A stretch of 64,000 nucleotides of DNA. Source: Acholeplasma granularum ATCC 19168 (GTDB lineage: Bacteria > Bacillota_I > Bacilli_A > Acholeplasmatales > Acholeplasmataceae). The DNA is taken from positions 1-64,000 of the forward strand of contig NZ_JAFR01000008.1 of the NCBI RefSeq assembly GCF_000526235.1. Direction: 5' to 3'. Position 1 is the first letter of the stretch; every line of letters starts with the position of its first letter. The notes beneath the pieces are model-generated. The model saw only the letters and a program-made list of their open reading frames with translations, was not told the DNA's origin and did no database searches. A program made the translations under genes and the position numbers. Shown one piece after another: positions 59,218 to 64,000 of this stretch.

Positions 59218-60154
59218 TTTGTTCTTTCATCCTTTCGTCAAAACATTTTACAACTTCTAAACATTCTTCCCAACTAGTAAGTGTTGCACCGCATGCTTGG
59301 TTATGTCCACCGCCACCAAATTTTTTAGCAATATCAACAATTGATAAATCACGAGCTCTAAATTCTCCAATAATTTCGCCAGTTTCTTTTTCGCTAAAAT
59401 TAGCCCAGATTTGAACTTCTTCAATACCAGACATTAAGTTTACTGTACCTCTTGAAATGTCAAAAAAACTTAATTTAGAGTCTTTAATAGTCTTTAAATC
59501 ATTAAAGCGGTACGCTACATTATTTTTTGTAATATTAAACTCTCTAAATTGGTCTCTAGCAATGCGTCTATCTAATGTTTCTAGATTTTGGAAATCATAG
59601 ATTTTTTTAATATCTACTTGATATTCCATTAAAAATGATACTGCCTTAAATGTTTCTTTAGCATTATCATTTGTAATATATTGAAATCTTCCACTATCTC
59701 CAACAATACCGGCATAAATATGTGAGGCTGCTAAATCATTTAGTTTTAGATTGCCAATCATCGCTATATCTGCAATCATTTGACTACAAGATATTAAGTT
59801 TGGTTTATGATAAAAGATTAAAGGTTTAATGTTTGTTAGATTTTGATGGTGATCAATGTTGATAAGCGTTTTACCTAATTGATATCTTTTATCTGATATT
59901 AATCTTTCATCCGCTGTATCTAAGACAAAAACTAGAGCACCATTATATGTTTCATCACTAATTTCATCCATTGTATTATCAAATGGATAGTTATGTGTAT
60001 CACCAACAACATATACTAACTTTTCTTTGAAGTTTTCTTTAATTAATTCTTTTAAACCGAGTTGTGAACCATAAGCATCTAAGTCTGGAAACTTATGTCT
60101 GTGAATGATGATTGTTTCATGTTTTCTTATTTGTTCGATTATATTAATTTCCAT
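59198..60154 (-). CDS. DHH/DHHA1-family phosphodiesterase, first copy
   Basis: The 318-residue product has HRHKFPDLDAYGSQ, FVLDTA, IDHHQN and the DHHA1 motif GGGGHNQACGA. It is the upstream one of two tandem paralogues with the same architecture; motifs are intact in both. Likely substrates are nanoRNA, pAp or cyclic dinucleotides, which cannot be chosen from sequence alone. Confidence 0.92.
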   Translation of the reverse strand: MEINIIEQIRKHETIIIHRHKFPDLDAYGSQLGLKELIKENFKEKLVYVVGDTHNYPFDNTMDEISDETYNGALVFVLDTADERLISDKRYQLGKTLINIDHHQNLTNIKPLIFYHKPNLISCSQMIADIAMIGNLKLNDLAASHIYAGIVGDSGRFQYITNDNAKETFKAVSFLMEYQVDIKKIYDFQNLETLDRRIARDQFREFNITKNNVAYRFNDLKTIKDSKLSFFDISRGTVNLMSGIEEVQIWANFSEKETGEIIGEFRARDLSIVDIAKKFGGGGHNQACGATLTSWEECLEVVKCFDERMKEQNDQRNI

Positions 60155-60244
60155 ATTTACACCTATTTATTTCATTAGAATATATTAGTATAACACAAAT
60201 CGTTTATTTTTAATAAAAGAATTTATTTATCTTATAATTTTACA

Positions 60245-60280
60245 TGATAAAAGATATCTAAGATAAGATATCTTTTATCA
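60245..60280 (-). repeat. long perfect hairpin after the endonuclease gene
   Basis: TGATAAAAGATATCT pairs perfectly over 15 bp with AGATATCTTTTATCA around a 6-base loop. It lies 13 bases after the endonuclease stop and 90 bases upstream of the next gene. It lacks a T run on either strand, so termination is uncertain. Confidence 0.65.
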
Positions 60281-60292
60281 ATTTACTTTTAA

Positions 60293-63250
60293 TTAATTTA
60301 CATAAATCATATTTGCTAGTTCAGGATGATCTATAAATGGATTTCTGTTATTTTGATGTGAGAAAATAATATTGTTTCTATTGATTTCAAATGCATCTAC
60401 AGGGTCTAGTTCATGCCACTGAAGTAAAGTATTTAAGTCTCCTATTTTACTTAAATCAGTTAATGCGCCCCAACGTATATCCATGTAAAATAATATTCTT
60501 GCAACATCACCACGGTGATTATCACCTGGATACCACTGTGATCCGTAATTTCCAAATCCTCCAGCATTATATACTTGATTAATGAAGATGTTATTACTTC
60601 TAGTTGAGTTTACTGTAGTATCTGCTGCACGTAAGTTATGTAGGTCTGCATCTATACCTCTTGTTGAGTTTGATGGATCATAATTACCTGTACCAAATAA
60701 AGATTTAGCCCAAACGTGTTCTCTATTCCAAGTGGCACCACCATCCCATTTAGCAAGTGCAGGACCTTCATCAGGATATCCATTACTTACTGAACCTTTT
60801 AATGTATCTGTATAAATTAAGTATACATAATCTGTGTTGTAATCTATCCATGCATCTGTTTTTTCTAGTAGGTCTCTTGCATCACCATAGGTTGTTGTTT
60901 GATACTGTCCTGTATTGTTTAAAATACTATATAGTTCATCTACTAGATATTGGCCTTCTAGACCGGTTAATGACTGGTAATATCCTTCAAATAAAGGTAT
61001 TTTAGATTTTATAATTAATTGATATGTATCTGTTTTTATAACTTCTTTATTATATTTAATTTCATAGGTGAAATTTACAGGTGTATCATCATCTTGTCTA
61101 ATAATAGTACCATCATTTAATAATACATTTGTATTTGATGATGACCATATAATTGTAGCATCAAATAATAGTTTGTTTGAATCTAATAATACTAGTTTGT
61201 TTGTTATAGGACTATTAAATATTGGTAGTTCTATATTATTTAATATGATTGATGTGACTGTATTTAAATCTATTTCATCATCTAATGTGATATCTTCTGT
61301 ATTTGTTATGAGTAAATAGTAATTGTTTTGATTTTGATATACAGGTGCTTTTATAGTTATACCAAGACCAGGTGTAAGGTTTGATAGTTTATTTTGAATA
61401 GATAGTTTTATTTCAGCTTTAAGGTCATTTGGTATAACCACTTCAAATGGACCTTTATCTGTTTCAAGTATATAACTTAAGCTATTGTTATCATATGATT
61501 CATGAATGAGTCCAAATAGTTGAACATATTTTGAAGGGTTTAAATTAAGTTCATCAGAATCAATATTTAGTGGTGTTATTGTAGTTTGTGTTAATAGATT
61601 AATTGAGCGAATATCATTTATTTCAACTTGGTTATTTACTGTATTTTTAGTACCTTTAATCGTAATTTCATTACCAACTAAAACGTTTGATTTATAACTT
61701 AATGGTGCTACAACATAAATACCTGAATTATTATCTTCTATAAAGAATTTTATTTCTGTTGTTGTTTCATAGAAACTAGTAATTATACCTTTAGTATAAA
61801 CATAACTGTTATTTGATGTATTACGTACACTTTTTATATCTACATTATCTTCACCAACTAAAATATCAAATTCTTTAGTTGTTGTATAATCTCCATTTGT
61901 AATAGTTGCTACAAGTATAATATGTACTTGATCTGTTAATGGTAATGTAGTATCACCTGTTACTAGGTTAATTAAGTTATTATTCGTATTATTTGTATCT
62001 TTATATGACCATGTAATATCACTGTTTTTATTACCCTTTGAAACTAAATCAAGATTTGTAGGTGCAATAATATGATTTGTCAATGTTAACTGGTCCTTGT
62101 CTGATGTAGCATCTAATTCATTTTGAGGAATAAGTTCTCCTGGATTAGTAGTCCAACTAAAGTTATCTATTGTAATGTGGGCATTTACTGTTGAAGTTCC
62201 TTTAATTTTAATTGTTATTGACCAGTCGCCTAAGATTTTTAAATCTTTTTGGAGGAATTTAAAGATTGTTTGATCTTCTCCAGCACCTGTCATGGAATCT
62301 TCATAGGTAAATGTTTGATTGGTTGAAAGATCAGTTAATAAAACTTCTACTTCCCTAAAACTTCCACCTGTAAATGCTTTTCTCCAATCAAATGAAAAAG
62401 ACTGAAGACCACCAGTAAAGTTTGCTTTTAAGAATGAATCACTTGCTCTGCGAAGTAATATACCATTATCGTTAATTTTATATTTACCAGTTTCTGCTAT
62501 TCCAGCATTAATTGCTTGATCAAACTCCCAAGTAATACCTTGGCTTACAAACGAACCACCTCCATAGCGAGTAGTAGTTGGGGCTGTATTTGTTTCAAAA
62601 TCTTCAATATAGGTTACACCTTCTCGATATTCACCTAATGGTTTTACAATAACTGTAATTGTGACAGTTGCTTCATTACCAGATAAGTCAGTTGCACTAT
62701 ATATTATTTGATAGGTACCTGGTAGCTCCATGTTTACGTTGTTATAAATAATTGTAACATCTAAGGTTTCATCAACATTATCTTCTACTGTAATTCCTTC
62801 TAACCAATTAGGTTCACTATCTCCCACTGTAAGATTATAGTCTTTATAACCTTTAATGATGGGTTTAGTTGTATCAGGAATGATTTCTTCTTCTTTTAAA
62901 ACAACTAATGAAAAGTGTTTTGTTATTTGTTTATCATTTAATTTAAGGGTTGCACTTAATCTAACAAGTGTATCAGATAAAGGTCTTGTTACAACCCCTA
63001 AATTCCCGTTAATTACAATCGTTTCACCGTTAGATACCCATATGACTTCAACATCTTCAAAACCTTCGTATTCAGTTTTTAAAGTGATGTTTTTAGTTAT
63101 TGTTTCATATGTGTTTGTAGGATTTATTTCTATTTCTACAAGTTCATAGAGAGTCTCTAGTATTTCCATAGAATCTACTTTTTGTGTATCACAAGATACA
63201 ATTATGAAACTGAGTATGAGAGTAGATATAATTAATATTATTTTTTTCAT
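60293..63250 (-). CDS. secreted endonuclease I-type nuclease lipoprotein
   Basis: The 985-residue product has a lipoprotein signal (MKKIILIISTLILSFIIVSC, Cys20), DUF5011-like Ig domains (about 35-125 and 128-205), a beta-sandwich region (about 222-375), OB-fold-like nucleic acid-binding segments (about 480-660) and a C-terminal endonuclease I domain (about 758-985). The nuclease has WNREHVWAKS (catalytic His about 845), DLHNLRAAD and NHRGDVARI. It would be anchored outside and degrade DNA or RNA, probably to supply nucleotides for salvage (inference). AAGGAG lies before the ATG, and a TTGTAA/TATAAT pair (16-base spacing) is upstream near 63307. Confidence 0.92.
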   Translation of the reverse strand: MKKIILIISTLILSFIIVSCDTQKVDSMEILETLYELVEIEINPTNTYETITKNITLKTEYEGFEDVEVIWVSNGETIVINGNLGVVTRPLSDTLVRLSATLKLNDKQITKHFSLVVLKEEEIIPDTTKPIIKGYKDYNLTVGDSEPNWLEGITVEDNVDETLDVTIIYNNVNMELPGTYQIIYSATDLSGNEATVTITVIVKPLGEYREGVTYIEDFETNTAPTTTRYGGGSFVSQGITWEFDQAINAGIAETGKYKINDNGILLRRASDSFLKANFTGGLQSFSFDWRKAFTGGSFREVEVLLTDLSTNQTFTYEDSMTGAGEDQTIFKFLQKDLKILGDWSITIKIKGTSTVNAHITIDNFSWTTNPGELIPQNELDATSDKDQLTLTNHIIAPTNLDLVSKGNKNSDITWSYKDTNNTNNNLINLVTGDTTLPLTDQVHIILVATITNGDYTTTKEFDILVGEDNVDIKSVRNTSNNSYVYTKGIITSFYETTTEIKFFIEDNNSGIYVVAPLSYKSNVLVGNEITIKGTKNTVNNQVEINDIRSINLLTQTTITPLNIDSDELNLNPSKYVQLFGLIHESYDNNSLSYILETDKGPFEVVIPNDLKAEIKLSIQNKLSNLTPGLGITIKAPVYQNQNNYYLLITNTEDITLDDEIDLNTVTSIILNNIELPIFNSPITNKLVLLDSNKLLFDATIIWSSSNTNVLLNDGTIIRQDDDTPVNFTYEIKYNKEVIKTDTYQLIIKSKIPLFEGYYQSLTGLEGQYLVDELYSILNNTGQYQTTTYGDARDLLEKTDAWIDYNTDYVYLIYTDTLKGSVSNGYPDEGPALAKWDGGATWNREHVWAKSLFGTGNYDPSNSTRGIDADLHNLRAADTTVNSTRSNNIFINQVYNAGGFGNYGSQWYPGDNHRGDVARILFYMDIRWGALTDLSKIGDLNTLLQWHELDPVDAFEINRNNIIFSHQNNRNPFIDHPELANMIYVN

Positions 63251-63400
63251 TAAACAAACTCCTTCAAATTATTTAAAAATATTAAATAATTATTTTATGT
63301 AGTTCTATTATATAATTTATTGACTTATTTACAAAATTCTAAGTATTTGTTTATTGATTATTGAATATACTTTTATATTTAAATTGCCATTAAATACAAA

Positions 63401-63433
63401 AAAATGAGATTACATTGTGTGTAATCTCATTTT
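63401..63433 (-). terminator. intrinsic terminator after the edge-truncated surface protein
   Basis: AAAATGAGATTACA (63401-63414) pairs with TGTAATCTCATTTT (63420-63433) around a 5-base loop, followed on the minus strand by T-rich sequence. It ends the transcript of the gene stopping at 63456. Confidence 0.9.
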
Positions 63434-63455
63434 AACTATATTTTTATGTTAATTA

Positions 63456-64000
63456 TTAACCAAATACCTTCAAGCTAGTAATAAGTGTACGTTTCTCAAA
63501 TAGTAAATCTAATGTTGATGAAGCAGTTGCTAAATCAATTGTTAATGTTGCATAAGTTTGACCAATTGCAGCTTGTTTAACGCCGTTAACGCTAAATGTA
63601 TCTGTAGTGCCCCACCCACGAATAGTTATTTCAATTTTTGAAACATTTTCTGCAAATGTTAATGTCATCGTTCCATTAGCACTACTGGTTCCAGTTTTAA
63701 TTAGGTTTTCGTTATTCTCATCAGCACCACCACCTGAACCATTACCTTGGTAAATTTTGGCAACATTAGATGCTGATAACAGTAATGTATTGTCAGTAGA
63801 TACTGAATTAAATGCAGTAACAAGATCTGTTGCGTTTGGGAATTCTACACCTTTTTTACCACTAAATTGTGTAAAATCATATGTAGCCAATAATTCAATA
63901 ACTGGAGCAGGTTCACCTGTTTGTGCAAGTACTGTAAATTCAACTGTATTGTTTTCAATTACGATATCTGTTGTACCTAATTTAGCTGTATAAGTTAATG
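63456..64000 (-). CDS. C-terminal part of a secreted or surface protein (cut by window edge)
   Basis: The open frame runs from the stop at 63456 to the window end without an N-terminus, because no start or stop is met; the apparent TTG at 63890 is not a real start. The visible 181 residues are beta-rich, with ATYDFTQFSGKKGVEF, a Gly-rich loop GNGSGGGADENN, SANGTMTLTFAENVSKIEI and a final LFEKRTLITSLKVFG. The pattern resembles the anchor or sandwich domains of extracellular nuclease lipoproteins such as the neighbour at 60293-63250. The catalytic part, if any, lies off the window. Confidence 0.75.
   Translation of the reverse strand, partial: LTYTAKLGTTDIVIENNTVEFTVLAQTGEPAPVIELLATYDFTQFSGKKGVEFPNATDLVTAFNSVSTDNTLLLSASNVAKIYQGNGSGGGADENNENLIKTGTSSANGTMTLTFAENVSKIEITIRGWGTTDTFSVNGVKQAAIGQTYATLTIDLATASSTLDLLFEKRTLITSLKVFG

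Noticed and set aside
63456-63890. Separate 144-residue protein starting at 63890
   Set aside because: The frame is open beyond it to the window edge; the supposed start is a TTG in the middle of a longer gene.

Overview
This is a low-GC bacterial chromosome segment, most likely from a wall-less Firmicutes relative of the genus Acholeplasma (A. laidlawii or a close relative); the genus call is inference. Supporting facts: TGA is a stop codon in several tightly overlapped gene pairs (tsaE/tsaB, ftsH/rqcP, hxlR/hflX), so this is not a UGA=Trp mycoplasma. Gene blocks are ordered as in Bacillus (hprK-lgt-ppaX; rpoE-pyrG-fba; tilS-hpt-ftsH; nfu-yutD-like), no peptidoglycan genes are seen, and a glycosyltransferase-acyltransferase fusion suggests a glycolipid-rich membrane. 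There is no phage, insertion sequence or CRISPR array.

Layout. 1-120: two tRNA genes (Glu cut by the window edge, Ser-GCU). 0.2-8.3 kb, minus strand: tex, a membrane-anchored protein, acpS, whiA, trxB, a fused lgt-ppaX, hprK and a YvlD-like protein. 8.3-16.5 kb: repair block uvrA, ligA, a miniature UvrD-like helicase and pcrA. 16.5-22 kb: glnS, the glycosyltransferase-acyltransferase fusion, a 57-residue protein and a 550-residue anchored protein. 22-26 kb: compact operon for t6A tRNA modification (tsaE, tsaB, rimI, tsaD) with pgi and an S1-domain protein. 26.2-30 kb: XRE regulator/membrane pair, DegV-like, divergent PAP2, Nfu, YutD-like and 5-FTHF cyclo-ligase. 30-32.5 kb: diadenylate cyclase cdaA, a tiny membrane protein and a PAS protein with a degenerate GGDEF domain.

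32.6-37.5 kb: hxlR-hflX, a guanine-type riboswitch with a purine permease, and a convergent uracil-type permease with its own attenuator. 37.5-42 kb: dusB, hslO, a PadR/DUF1700/DUF4097 cassette and maf. 42-47.5 kb, plus strand: tilS, hpt, ftsH, rqcP, lysS. 47.6-60.2 kb, minus strand: DUF4256, an oxidoreductase, fba, pyrG (with a CTP-type attenuator), rpoE, recR, ebfC, dnaX, mnmE, mgtC-like and two tandem DHH/DHHA1 phosphodiesterases. 60.3-64 kb: a large secreted endonuclease lipoprotein and the end of another surface protein running off the window.

The genes mostly serve information processing and core metabolism. Three themes stand out: (1) nucleotide-responsive RNA leaders on purine, pyrimidine and CTP genes; (2) a possible c-di-AMP module in which CdaA sits with an unusual PAS/degenerate-GGDEF protein, while candidate DHH phosphodiesterases lie elsewhere in the window; (3) gene fusions (Lgt-PpaX, glycosyltransferase-PlsC) that join functions separate in most relatives.
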